DNA from: Paenibacillus sp. FSL R10-2782 | GTDB taxonomy: Bacteria; Bacillota; Bacilli; Paenibacillales; Paenibacillaceae | DNA: 64,000 nucleotides | Direction: 5' to 3' | Assembly: GCF_038592985.1 (NCBI RefSeq) | Contig: NZ_CP151951.1 | Location: 2,223,001-2,287,000 of the forward strand | In this document: piece after piece, positions 45,301-53,478 of the stretch | Layout of the letters: the number at the start of each line of letters is the position of its first letter | Numbering within the stretch: position 1 is the first letter of the stretch | Translations under genes and position numbers: made by a program | Notes under the pieces: generated by a model | Database searches by the model: none | Seen by the model: the letters and a program-made list of their open reading frames with translations, nothing else | Told to the model about the DNA's origin: nothing

Positions 45301-46354
45301 TTTTGAAATGTCTGACCCAAGTGATTATTATTATGCGGTAGGACGACCAGCCAAAACACCGGGGCCTTTAATTCCGGGCCGGGCTTTGGTTAAAGGGCAT
45401 ATCCCGCCGCTGGAGCTCCAGACGGCGTTACCTTCACCCGGAGAAGATGAAACGGAACGTTCAGCACAGTTGCGTCGTAATATTGCGGGCATCGTACAGG
45501 AAGGAAAGGGAACAAATGCGCCAGCCATTCTTCCGTTGCCCGAGCGAATCCCGTTGGCGGAACTGCTTCAGCAGTGGGACCGGACGAGTGCGCCTTCGGG
45601 CGCGCTTCCTTACGAGGTGCCTGTAGGGCTACAGAGCGACGATCTGGAGCCTTTCTTACTGAATCTCAAGGAAGGTCCCAATTTTATCGTGGGCAGTCCT
45701 ATGGAGGGAGGGAAAACCTCTTTCCTCATGAGCTGGATCATATCGCTGGCTTATTACACATCGCCGAGTCAATTGGAAGTCTATACGGTCGATACCCGCT
45801 ATGGAGGCGGGGGACTATCTCGATTACGGCATCTTCCTCATGTCAAGGCTGCTGCTGAAAGCGAGGAAGAGCTTGGACCTTTGGTACAGCAAATGTATGA
45901 TATCGTTCAACAGCGGAGCAAGGACGGAAATGATTCCGAATTGCTGTTGGTCATTGATGATGCGGATATGCTAAGCAAGCAATTGAACGATTTTACGATA
46001 AAGGATCAGCTTTCTGCCATTGTGCGGTTGGGACGTGATCGCAATGTGCATGTCGTGCTTTCGGGCGTGCCATCTGATTTTCCAACCTTTGGTGTGGACT
46101 GGTTTAATGATGTTAAAGCAAGTCAAAGTGGTATGCTTTTTGGAACACTGGATTCGAATGATTTATCGTTCTTTCGTATTCCCTATTCAGAAGCAAACGC
46201 CGCCGCTGGTGGCCTAAAAGTCCTGCCCCCTGGGCAGGGATACTACGTACGACGCAAATTTACCAGGTTAAAAGCGGCAATTCCCTTCTCAGAGCAAGTG
46301 AGCTGTGAGGATTGGATAACGAAAATTCGTGACCGTTGGCATGTTGTAGTTTGA
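42359..46354 (+). CDS. essC: Type VII secretion ATPase EssC/YukB-like (FtsK/SpoIIIE family)
   Basis: Membrane motor of the ESX-like system, 1331 residues. Two membrane helices (about 36-55 and 66-88), a charged coiled coil (about 95-135), then three ATPase domains: D1 Walker A GTTGSGKSE (about 488) with LVIIIDEFAQL, D2 GMPGMGKTT (about 825) with IIVVIDGYLN, and D3 GSPMEGGKTS (about 1115) with LLLVIDDADML. D2 and D3 are less canonical. The two N-terminal FHA domains of Staphylococcus/Bacillus EssC (about 1480 residues) are missing. TTG 42359 has AAAAGGGGGA 8 nt upstream. WXG100 and other substrates are nearby. Confidence 0.92.
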   Translation: MNVLYQRSPRLRPALREEKLEILRPPAEPSKPSFSIISILIPLMMTLVTIGFYVYMSKTGKMGNSNYLMFQMVTVVMMLTSYTIPFFVYLNNKKEYKRKLEERDRMYREQLQKHREELELKREEQIRTLYEIHGDPQICAQIVKNRNSSLWERSPEDEDFLQVRIGTGQVPFHIKLQIPRPDGYDRDPLLGAADELGEEFRLVDAASIALPLFQSKVVGLVGEREHTLAALRVILAQVAVRHSPDEVKMASFYDKREENEWNWMRWLPHVWDDDRTGRMMSDRSSSAHQLADFLFARLNRRKNNRNERNGKGMEIPCYVVVLSDSQLIEEEPLLPLLLEDGRAIDACTIVLASRKEALPMQCQLIVEASKEQGVYARKSESPEVEQQSFKPDRLSREEADALARYMAPVRLKRSSASDIPSVLPLFDMMSVAGVEELDVTERWRRNRHPDTLPVPMGVRAGGKKIMINLHDKIERHGHGPHGLIAGTTGSGKSEVIQSIVASLAAEFHPHDLAFMLIDYKGGGMSNTFVNLPHVVGTITNLDNNLIERAKISLKAELVRRQKILNDAGNLQHIDEYYRLLRQRHAQPLPHLVIIIDEFAQLKRDQPEFMDELISIAAIGRTLGVHLILATQKPAGVVDDKIWSNSRFRICLRVQSEGDSRDMLKIPNAAWITKPGRGYFQVGSDEVFEEMQFAWSGAPYVGNSDISSSLPVHEVRLNGKREALLTGGERASSGLKGEEAPKQLQIFIDYIAEEAAKAGIERLQGPWLPPLPELLDLTDLPLCVETGSPTSPQELKAVMGLVDDLPNQRQEPIYASMDHGHWAVYGMPGMGKTTFLQTMLMSMAQRFHANRWNGYIIDMGRTMRDFGELPQIGAVMMAEEDDRIKRLFHYLFKLVAVRKEMISEAGVKTISSFRRSAVEDVPQIIVVIDGYLNFRNAYADENELLEFLLREGGSLGITFIITANRITDMFEKFRSNIPNAVSFEMSDPSDYYYAVGRPAKTPGPLIPGRALVKGHIPPLELQTALPSPGEDETERSAQLRRNIAGIVQEGKGTNAPAILPLPERIPLAELLQQWDRTSAPSGALPYEVPVGLQSDDLEPFLLNLKEGPNFIVGSPMEGGKTSFLMSWIISLAYYTSPSQLEVYTVDTRYGGGGLSRLRHLPHVKAAAESEEELGPLVQQMYDIVQQRSKDGNDSELLLVIDDADMLSKQLNDFTIKDQLSAIVRLGRDRNVHVVLSGVPSDFPTFGVDWFNDVKASQSGMLFGTLDSNDLSFFRIPYSEANAAAGGLKVLPPGQGYYVRRKFTRLKAAIPFSEQVSCEDWITKIRDRWHVVV

Positions 46355-46370
46355 AGGGAGGTGGCTCATA

Positions 46371-47213
46371 ATGTTAACGTTTCAAGCTTCCAAGCAGAAG
46401 TTAATAACCCTCAAGTCGAAGGAGCTTTTTTTCCTGGCAGGCATATTGGGTTCTGACAGACTGCTTGGGGTGGAAGATCCGTTTAAGGGCTATCTGGCAG
46501 ACGAGTTGGCGGAAGAGTGGGAGCGGGTAAAAGCCTCTCTTCTGGAAAAAGGTTATCTAAAGCGGGTAGATGAGGGCACTGAGTTGGCCATGCCCCCTAC
46601 CGTTTTTTCAAGGGTTGCTATCGCGGGATTATCTAACCGGGCTTGCCACATACGTTATGAACGGGGCGGCAAGCAGTTCGAAGGTTACCTCCATTGCACG
46701 AACGAGCGTGTCGTGGAGCTAGTGAAATCCGTTGATGAACCTGATGAGTACCGTCTGTATGATCTGGGTAATGTGGAGAAGGCTTGCGAGACATTGATTG
46801 ATAAAATGGGCTGGGTAGATCGGCTTGTGCCTGAATCACCTGCGCTAATGTTCTCCAAGCAGGCATTTAATGAAATTTACAAGCAATCTGCAGGAGAGAG
46901 TGTCTCTCAGATTAACAGCAAACTGACTGAGGCAAGCGGTGATGTAGAAGGTTCTACGAGACTTGCCCAATCATTGAGTTCCCGTATAGCCGAAGGGGAA
47001 TTGCAATTGCTGGTCTGGAACGGCAGGGAGTGGGAATCACAGCGGGTTGCCTTTGTCCTGTGTCCAATGATGAACTGGATATTTCGTATGAGCTCTAATG
47101 GCAACGGAGATTGGCTTATTGCAGCCATGGCATCAAGAGATCAGTTTGTGGATTTATTATTGAATTGGTTGAGACAGTCGGCAGTGAAAGAAGAAGCGAC
47201 AGAAGAAGGGTGA
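46371..47213 (+). CDS. Hypothetical protein in the type VII locus (280 aa)
   Basis: Not recognised. Soluble alpha/beta protein with no signal or membrane segment. N-terminal LKSKELFFLAGILGSDRLLG, a middle strand-rich part (RACHIRYERGGKQFEGYLHC) and a C-terminal MNWIFRMSSNGNGDWLIAAM. Size and position between the motor and a helical substrate recall EspG-type chaperones of mycobacterial ESX loci, but I see no sequence motif to support this. GGGAGGTGG precedes ATG 46371; its stop overlaps the next start (TGATG), so the two are translated together. Confidence 0.75.
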   Translation: MLTFQASKQKLITLKSKELFFLAGILGSDRLLGVEDPFKGYLADELAEEWERVKASLLEKGYLKRVDEGTELAMPPTVFSRVAIAGLSNRACHIRYERGGKQFEGYLHCTNERVVELVKSVDEPDEYRLYDLGNVEKACETLIDKMGWVDRLVPESPALMFSKQAFNEIYKQSAGESVSQINSKLTEASGDVEGSTRLAQSLSSRIAEGELQLLVWNGREWESQRVAFVLCPMMNWIFRMSSNGNGDWLIAAMASRDQFVDLLLNWLRQSAVKEEATEEG

Positions 47214-47761
47214 TGGATATGCGCATTCGAGTTGAGCCGGATGTGCTTCGGGGGCTTAGCGGGCAGCTACAGCATGCGGCGGAGCAAATTCAACAGTTAA
47301 CAGCAGGGTTGGAGCAGGCGTTACAATCGTTTGATTGGGATGTATCTGCGCGTGAGTCGGTCTTGAATCATTGGATGCAGGCCAAACGGATGTCGGAGCA
47401 GATTCATGCTTACCTCCATACATCAGGGATACAACTGAATCGAAAGGCAGAAGAGTTTCAGTCTGTTGACCACAACTATCATACGATTCTGTCATTTGCC
47501 AGCCAACCATTAGGACGACCAGTCACGATGCTGGATTGGTCGAATCAACAGTCACCGTCTATTTTGCCTAGTCAACCCTCGGAAGGAAGCAGCGGTCCGA
47601 TTTCGGACCCGCAGTCTGTCGTGAATGCTATTGCTGGTGTACAGTCGTCGTCGGATGCAGGTATGCTGAATCAGGATATTTTAAAGCAGGCGTCTTCCAG
47701 CAATCCACAGGAATGGTATTTTGCTGATCCAGCTATAGTTAAGGATCAGCCTGTCGCTTAG
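47213..47761 (+). CDS. WXG100-like helical-hairpin protein (182 aa)
   Basis: The first 95 residues are two long helices joined at SFDWDVSARESVLNHW, a place where WXG100 proteins carry W-x-G; here it is WDV. The remainder (PSQPSEGSSGPISDPQS and on) is disordered and Ser/Pro/Gln-rich. It is therefore an extended WXG100-like protein, probably a secreted substrate or component. ATG 47213 overlaps the upstream stop; ATG 47219 is an alternative. A strong terminator follows. Confidence 0.65.
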   Translation: MDMRIRVEPDVLRGLSGQLQHAAEQIQQLTAGLEQALQSFDWDVSARESVLNHWMQAKRMSEQIHAYLHTSGIQLNRKAEEFQSVDHNYHTILSFASQPLGRPVTMLDWSNQQSPSILPSQPSEGSSGPISDPQSVVNAIAGVQSSSDAGMLNQDILKQASSSNPQEWYFADPAIVKDQPVA

Positions 47762-47791
47762 TAGATTCCCGGGACTCTCATGCCAGCCATG

Positions 47792-47830
47792 AGGATTCTA
47801 TAAATTCAGTTTATAGAATCCTGATTTTTT
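47792..47830 (+). terminator. Terminator after the first type VII operon
   Basis: AGGATTCTATAAA and TTTATAGAATCCT, perfect 13-bp stem, then GA and six T. Confidence 0.9.
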
Positions 47831-47924
47831 GGGACTTATTAGGTACTGATTCTATTGATATTATACTGTTAGATGCTGTTTTATAGTCAAAAAGTGTGGT
47901 TATTACAATTAGGACCTTCGCCTT

Positions 47925-47954
47925 TTGTAGGAAATTAAATAAACATAGTACAAT
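47925..47954 (+). promoter_or_regulatory. Possible promoter of esxA
   Basis: TTGTAG (47925-47930), 18-bp spacer, TACAAT (47949-47954), 50 bp before the WXG100 gene. Confidence 0.45.
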
Positions 47955-48004
47955 TTGAACCAGTTAAACAATACATTTTATTCTCATCAAGGAGGACTCA
48001 TAAT

Positions 48005-48280
48005 ATGGCGGGACGCATTTTAATTACCCCGGAGCAGGTTGATCAGGTGGCTAACCAATTTAAACAAAGCGGCGAACAAAGCCAGCAGATCGTTTCCAGC
48101 TTGACACAATCCATCTCAGGTATGGAAGGTCAATGGGAAGGTATGACTAAACAACGCTTTTTTCAAGAGTTTCAGGAAGCCAGCAAGCAAATGCAAGCTT
48201 TCGTAACGACTTTGAACAGCATCAGCCAGGAACTGACGGCTATTGCTAACAAATTCCGTACCGTTGACCAAACGAAGTAA
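48005..48280 (+). CDS. esxA: WXG100 family type VII secretion effector
   Basis: 91-residue EsxA/YukE-type protein: helix-turn-helix hairpin with the W-x-G turn as GQWEGMTK at about residues 43-46. The C-terminal helix carries the loosely conserved YxxxD/E-like end (ANKFRTVDQTK, here with Phe for Tyr). Substrate of the EssC system. Strong AAGGAGG ribosome site and its own promoter and terminator suggest high expression separate from the motor genes. Confidence 0.93.
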   Translation: MAGRILITPEQVDQVANQFKQSGEQSQQIVSSLTQSISGMEGQWEGMTKQRFFQEFQEASKQMQAFVTTLNSISQELTAIANKFRTVDQTK

Positions 48281-48381
48281 GATGCGTGATAAGCATCACC
48301 CTATAATATACCACTCTATGAGGAAACAATATGGATGAACCCTCTTTATGGTTTGTACATTTGGTATAGTGGTTATCAGGA

Positions 48382-48414
48382 AAAACCGGGCGATCTTCGG
48401 ACACCCGGTTTTCT
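48382..48414 (+). terminator. Terminator after esxA
   Basis: AAAAACCGGGCG and CACCCGGTTTTC arms, TTCTT tail. Confidence 0.8.
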
Positions 48415-48486
48415 TGCCATCCACAGATTGTATATAATAGAGTGAGGAAACTAGCATACTGAACGATGTAAGGAGAGGGATGTTCC

Positions 48487-50511
48487 ATGTCTTTTCAACC
48501 GAATCCGGGAGACGAATTGATCATAAACGGCACAGCCTATGTGATTGGGCGACATCCTGTTGCACCCGGTTTGGCTTATGCTCAAGCAGGGCGGCAGGGG
48601 ATCGTATACCAGCTCAATGCCAAAAGCGGAGCGCCGCATGAGGCTAAAGCCCTTAAAGTGTTTTTTCCAAAGTTCCGTATCCCGGCTATGGTTTATCAAT
48701 CTGAGCATATGGAAGCCTACGGGGATATTTCCGGTTTGCAGGTATGCAAGCGTGATGTGCTCACTCCAGAAAGAAACGGAAGTCTGATCGCCGAGCAGCC
48801 TGATTTGTTATATGCAGTGCTGATGCCATGGATTCATGGGACGACATGGTTCGATTGTCTCACAGCTCAGCAGCAGCTTGAGACTTCCGATAGTCTGGCT
48901 TTGGCCCGGGCGCTGGCAGGGATCGGTTCAGCTATGGAGCAAAAAGGACTAGCGCACTGTGATTTATCTGCGCCGAATGTCATGCTTCCGTTTTTTTCTG
49001 AAGTGGAACTGCCTGAAGGCACATCAGCTGTAGAATTGGTCGATGTGGAACAAATGTACAGTACCAAAATGGATCGTCCGGATGCTCTATTGGCGGGTTC
49101 GCCGGGGTATGCTGCGCACCGAACCGTTCACAGCGGATTATGGAGCGCGTATGCGGATCGTTTTGCAGGGGCCATTATTATTGGCGAAATGCTGGGATGG
49201 TCAGACCGTGTGGTGGTCGATAAAGCGTGGGGCGAAAGTTATTTTGACCAGCATGAAATGCAGACGCCTTGCGAACGTTATTATATTTTACGCAAGTCGC
49301 TGGAAGCCCGTTGGGGAAGCAAAGTGGTGGAGCTGTTTAGCCGTGCCTGGGACAGTCAGGATCTGAGCAGTTGCCCTACCTTTGGTGAATGGCTGGTTGT
49401 ACTCAATGCACTTACCGAGCAAGAGATTCCTGTTGAAGTAGAGACGGTGGAACCCGAGGCGACAGAGGCAGCAGCATTAGCTACTGGCGAGTCCGGGGAA
49501 GCCGCATCCTCCTTGGTTGCACCGCTCCAAGCGGAACAAGCTGCGATACTGAACCAGGCGGTCGAGGAGCAAGGAGAGCGCGGGGTGACGGACAAGCTGT
49601 TCCGGCAGGCGCGTGAACTGGAGAAGCAAAACAAGCCTGCTGCGGCCCTAGAGGTATATCGGTCGTTGTATCATTTTGTAGAAGACGGCAGCCCTCTGCA
49701 TGTGGAGGTATCGGCTGCCATTATGGGGCTGGAGGAACAGTTGAACCCCAAGCCGCCTGAGCAGCCTGAAAAATCAGCAGCCTGGTACCGCTCCAAAACG
49801 TTCATTGTGACAACGGCGGCGGCTGTCGTTCTGCTGGCTGTTGGCATTCCAGCCGTGAATATTCTGGCGGATCAGTCCAATCAGCGGCAAATCGAGGCAA
49901 CCAAACAGGAAGAAGCCGCAAAGGCGGCGAAAGCGAAGCTGACTGCCGAGCAGGAGGCCTCTCAAAAGGCACTGACGGAGAAGCAGCGGCAGGAAGCTGA
50001 GCAGCAGGCCAAACAACAGGCTCTTGTTGCCCAAAAGCAGCAGGAAGAGCAGAAAAAACAACAGGCTCTTGTAGCTCAGCAAGTCAAATATGAAGCCTAT
50101 CTTGCTCAAAAGGAGCAAAACAAGCAGGCGGCCGCCAAGCTGGCAAAGCAGAAAGCGTATGATCAGCAGGCGAAATACGAAAAATATTTAGCCTGGAAAA
50201 AGAACGAGGCTGCCCGCGCAGCGCAGGAAGAGGCAGCACGTAAGGCGGCGGCAGAGGCGAAGCAAAAGCAAAAAGCATCAATTCATGCAAGTAACAAACA
50301 GAATGTTCTCCAGCTTATTTCCCTGTATAACAAGGCTTATGCTTCTCAGGAGGGCGGAAGCACGGCGAAGGCGAAGGGGTTTGCCAATCGTTTTAGAGCG
50401 TTGTACGAAAGTAATTCTTCCTATTATCGTTCGGTAGGCGAAGTCGGGTACCGGGCTTCCTCTATCTATAACTTTTTAAGCGATACGAATTTTAGACTGC
50501 CTAAAATTTAA
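48487..50511 (+). CDS. Membrane protein kinase-like protein with coiled-coil tail
   Basis: 674 residues: N-terminal protein-kinase fold (about 1-300), helical region with a tetratricopeptide-like stretch (about 375-420), one membrane helix (about 435-458, FIVTTAAAVVLLAVGIPAVN) and a long Lys/Gln/Ala/Glu coiled coil (about 465-600). Kinase landmarks: ALKVFF (VAIK-type Lys), HCDLSAPNVML (catalytic Asp and Asn), and VDVEQMY in the DFG place. The Gly-rich loop is not canonical. The fold plus single membrane helix resembles the EssB/YukC pseudokinase of type VII systems, but here the catalytic residues appear retained. With the vWA and PP2C genes next door it may form a signalling triad. Confidence 0.8.
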   Translation: MSFQPNPGDELIINGTAYVIGRHPVAPGLAYAQAGRQGIVYQLNAKSGAPHEAKALKVFFPKFRIPAMVYQSEHMEAYGDISGLQVCKRDVLTPERNGSLIAEQPDLLYAVLMPWIHGTTWFDCLTAQQQLETSDSLALARALAGIGSAMEQKGLAHCDLSAPNVMLPFFSEVELPEGTSAVELVDVEQMYSTKMDRPDALLAGSPGYAAHRTVHSGLWSAYADRFAGAIIIGEMLGWSDRVVVDKAWGESYFDQHEMQTPCERYYILRKSLEARWGSKVVELFSRAWDSQDLSSCPTFGEWLVVLNALTEQEIPVEVETVEPEATEAAALATGESGEAASSLVAPLQAEQAAILNQAVEEQGERGVTDKLFRQARELEKQNKPAAALEVYRSLYHFVEDGSPLHVEVSAAIMGLEEQLNPKPPEQPEKSAAWYRSKTFIVTTAAAVVLLAVGIPAVNILADQSNQRQIEATKQEEAAKAAKAKLTAEQEASQKALTEKQRQEAEQQAKQQALVAQKQQEEQKKQQALVAQQVKYEAYLAQKEQNKQAAAKLAKQKAYDQQAKYEKYLAWKKNEAARAAQEEAARKAAAEAKQKQKASIHASNKQNVLQLISLYNKAYASQEGGSTAKAKGFANRFRALYESNSSYYRSVGEVGYRASSIYNFLSDTNFRLPKI

Positions 50512-50569
50512 TTTTTTTCATATTTTAATATCTTGGCACAAGATGATAAAAGGTAACTGAGGGGAGCGT

Positions 50570-51331
50570 GTGCAAACGATGAATTATACCATACAGGCTT
50601 CTCAGCGTACCCCCGCCCTGATCATTTACCTGATTGACATTAGCGCGTCAATGAACATGCTTATGGACGGGCGGCGGCGAATTGATGTTGTCTATGAAGC
50701 CATATCACTGGCGATCCGGCAGATGGTTTTCCGTTCAACTAAAGGGAATCGGCTGACTGCACGCTACCGGATTGCGATTTTGGCCTATAGTGACGACGTA
50801 TATGATCTGCTCAACGGTGTGAAGGGGATTGATGAAATCGCAGCGATTGGTTCGTTGCCCGACTTGACACCCAAACGATTTTCAGATTCGGCAAAAGCTT
50901 TTTTGCAAGCCGAACGTATTTTACAGGCGGAGCTGCCGGAGATGCAGGATTGCCCTGCGCCTTTGGTTTGTCATATGACAGATGGTGTTTCCACAGGTGA
51001 TGATCCGGAACCGATTGCGAAGCGTATTATGAGCATGAGCGTACCGGACGGCAATGTACTGGTGGAAAACATATTTTTATCGGACAGATTACTGGAAACG
51101 CCTATTCAGGATCCCCGTCGCTGGAAAGGTCTTACGCATAATACGCCGTTACAGGATGAACATGCTGTGAAATTGCGTAATATGTCTTCTGTACTTCCTG
51201 AAAGCTATCGGGAAATGCTGTTTGAGGCAGATTATCAGCTAGGTGAGGGAGCAGTTATGATGCTGCCTGGAACCTGTCCAGAACTGGTATCCATTGGTTT
51301 CCAAATGTCGGCCGCAACGCCTGTACGGTAA
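50570..51331 (+). CDS. vWA domain protein (TerY-like)
   Basis: 253-residue soluble von Willebrand A domain. MIDAS metal site: DISAS (about residues 23-27), Thr in the middle, and MTDGVSTGDD (about 136). Close in style to TerY-type vWA proteins that occur with a kinase and a PP2C phosphatase. GTG 50570 has GAGGGGAG but with only 3 nt spacing; ATG 50579 (three codons later) is equally possible. The PP2C gene follows after 12 bp, so they are cotranslated or cotranscribed. Confidence 0.85.
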   Translation: MQTMNYTIQASQRTPALIIYLIDISASMNMLMDGRRRIDVVYEAISLAIRQMVFRSTKGNRLTARYRIAILAYSDDVYDLLNGVKGIDEIAAIGSLPDLTPKRFSDSAKAFLQAERILQAELPEMQDCPAPLVCHMTDGVSTGDDPEPIAKRIMSMSVPDGNVLVENIFLSDRLLETPIQDPRRWKGLTHNTPLQDEHAVKLRNMSSVLPESYREMLFEADYQLGEGAVMMLPGTCPELVSIGFQMSAATPVR

Positions 51332-51343
51332 GGAGGTAAACGC

Positions 51344-52177
51344 ATGAATCCACTGCTGTCTCTGCTCTCCACGAGCAAAAGGAAGGGAATAAATGCACGG
51401 CTGGCGCAGCATTTTGCCTACATAAGCTCTCAGACGGGCGATCAGCCACTATCGACTCATCATAGCCGCTTTATGTGCCGTTATGGTTACGGAAGATCTG
51501 CCGAATCTGCCAGTATGGGTGAAAGCGGACAGGATTTCGCCGCAGTGCGTATTCATAAATCCGTCTGTTGTTTTGTTCTGTGTGATGGTGTCGGGCTTAG
51601 TTACCAGGGAGATTTTGCAGCCCGCTATTTGGGTTCCTCTTTGCTGGATTGGATGGAACAGGGGCAGGATCTGTCTGCCGATAAGCTGGGGTTGTACCTC
51701 GAACGTTTGGCAGGCACGGCTGCGGAGGAACTGGATCGGCAGCCTCTGCATCATGAATCGGGGTTGATGCGTTCGGTGCTAGAGGATAAACGTCGTCAGG
51801 GAAGCCAGTCGATGTATATTTGCGGTAAAATCGAGCTACCGAAGCGTGGTACCCGCGGGCGTCTCAGACTTGCCTGGCAAGGAGATTCACGATTGCGGCT
51901 ATGGAACGGTTCGGAGGAGATCAGCCAATTATTTGATCATACCTTCTCTACAGCGGAACGCTGGTCCACAAGTCGTGGCCCGATTGGAGGTAAACCTCAT
52001 TGGTACGAAAGAAGCATAGTAGATATGCCGATGAGATTGCAGGTATACAGTGACGGATTATCTGATTTGGACCCTATTCGTGAGCCTGTCCCTGATGAGC
52101 AGATACAGGTTTTGCTGGATGCCTCCCATACGGGAGGGCTTGATGATGATGCTGCATTTATTGAATTGCAGTGGTAA
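51344..52177 (+). CDS. PP2C-type protein phosphatase
   Basis: 277-residue Ser/Thr phosphatase of the PPM family, soluble. Metal-binding motifs: ESGQDFAAVR (first Asp), LCDGVGLSYQGDFAA (DG), LAWQGDSRLRLW (GD), QVYSDGLSDL (SDG) and GGLDDDAAFIEL (DD). Likely reverses the phosphorylation made by the kinase-like protein two genes upstream. GTAAGGAGGTAAAC before ATG 51344. Terminator downstream. Confidence 0.87.
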   Translation: MNPLLSLLSTSKRKGINARLAQHFAYISSQTGDQPLSTHHSRFMCRYGYGRSAESASMGESGQDFAAVRIHKSVCCFVLCDGVGLSYQGDFAARYLGSSLLDWMEQGQDLSADKLGLYLERLAGTAAEELDRQPLHHESGLMRSVLEDKRRQGSQSMYICGKIELPKRGTRGRLRLAWQGDSRLRLWNGSEEISQLFDHTFSTAERWSTSRGPIGGKPHWYERSIVDMPMRLQVYSDGLSDLDPIREPVPDEQIQVLLDASHTGGLDDDAAFIELQW

Positions 52178-52187
52178 GCGGAACAAG

Positions 52188-52236
52188 AAAAGGACGTAAG
52201 CATCCATACTGATGGCTGTATAACGTCCCTTTTTTG
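52188..52236 (+). terminator. Terminator after the kinase-vWA-PP2C genes
   Basis: AAAAGGACGT and ACGTCCCTTTT arms around an inner ATCCAT/ATGGCT stem, ending in TTTTTT. Confidence 0.7.
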
Positions 52237-52424
52237 CTGAATACATAGAAAGAAACTAACGGTCAACAAGAAAGCGGAAGAAAAGAGGCGATAATGGTGT
52301 GTGATGTGTCCTTTTCACGAATATCGTAACAGAATAGCAAAAAATGCGTAAAAATGGTGATTATAAAGTAACCCTTTTTGGGTAATCTTGTGATAATACA
52401 GGATACTGAAAGGGAGCGATACAT

Positions 52425-53234
52425 ATGAGCTACACATTGGCAGGAGGCGCGCGCTTTGAATGCAAAACGGCTCTGATCACGGGGGCTGGTTCTGGTATTG
52501 GCAAGGCAACGGCTATTCAAATGGCCAGAGAGGGAGCGAATGTCGCTCTTTTTGATGTCAGTAATGAACGGATTGTAGAGACGGAGAGAGAGATTAATGC
52601 TATACGTGAAGGTGCCGCTCGGGCCTTTGACGTGGATATTGCCGATCCGGTGCGTGTGGAAAAAGCGGTTTTGGAAGCGGTTGAACTGTTTGGCGGACTA
52701 CATATCATTTTTGCCAATGCGGGGATTAACGGGGTTGTCGGACCGATTGAGGATTTGAGCATTGAGGATTGGCGGCAGACGCTGTCTACGAATCTGGATG
52801 GTACTTTCCTGACAGTAAAGTATACCGTACCACATTTAAAAAAAAACGGTGGCGGCAGCATTATCATTACCAGCTCTATTAATGGAAATCAGCGCTTTAC
52901 CAGCTTTGGAATGTCAGCCTACAGTACGTCCAAGGCAGGTCAAACCGGATTTGCTAAAATGGCTGCGCTAGAGCTGGCCAAGTTCCGTATCCGTGTCAAT
53001 GTCATCTATCCCGGAGCGATTTCGACGAATATTGACGAAACTACGGAGAAATCCGAAAGGTTAAAGCAAATTACCATCCCCGTTCAATTTCCCGAAGGAG
53101 GGCAGCCATTGGCTGATGGGCCTGGTCAACCCGAGCAGGTAGCTGATTTGGTAACATTCCTGGCCTCCGATCATTCGCGTCATATCACTGGTGCGCAAAT
53201 TGTGATCGACGGGGCAGAGTCTTTATTGTTTTAG
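52425..53234 (+). CDS. SDR family oxidoreductase
   Basis: Classical short-chain dehydrogenase, 269 residues: TGAGSGIGKATA nucleotide loop (about 22), Asp-terminated second strand (VALFDVS, favouring NAD), FANAGINGVVG, catalytic Ser in IIITSSINGN and YSTSKAG (Tyr, Lys). Substrate unknown; glucose dehydrogenase-like or acyl reductase-like are both possible. GAAAGGGAG precedes ATG 52425. Last ordinary gene before the CRISPR leader; no link to Cas function. Confidence 0.88.
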   Translation: MSYTLAGGARFECKTALITGAGSGIGKATAIQMAREGANVALFDVSNERIVETEREINAIREGAARAFDVDIADPVRVEKAVLEAVELFGGLHIIFANAGINGVVGPIEDLSIEDWRQTLSTNLDGTFLTVKYTVPHLKKNGGGSIIITSSINGNQRFTSFGMSAYSTSKAGQTGFAKMAALELAKFRIRVNVIYPGAISTNIDETTEKSERLKQITIPVQFPEGGQPLADGPGQPEQVADLVTFLASDHSRHITGAQIVIDGAESLLF

Positions 53235-53298
53235 CTCTAAAGAATTCTCTGTGAGGGAAAAATGTTTTGTGGTATCCTGAGTGTAATGCCTTGGTTAA

Positions 53299-53478
53299 GG
53301 TGCGAATGTGAAGCTCACATAAAAACCCCGGGTCCTTCGCACCTCGAAATTTGTCGAAAAGTATTCAAATTAGCTTTCTTCGGTAGAAGTCAATGGTTGA
53401 TTCAAGCTTTTTTGGCATCGTTTTTGCGAAAATGTATGGAATTGATATCATTAGAGTATCAATTGCTGTATTTTCGCC
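53299..53478 (+). promoter_or_regulatory. CRISPR leader of the type I-C array
   Basis: Lies on the side of the array with intact repeats, opposite the degenerate one. It contains an inverted repeat GGTGCGAA (53299-53306)/TTCGCACC (53336-53343) with ACCCCGGGT inside, a candidate promoter TTGGCA-17 bp-TATGGA (53412-53440), and a perfect dyad AATTGATA/TATCAATT (53440-53447, 53457-53464) ending 14 bp before the first repeat. No gene is visible in it. Confidence 0.75.
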
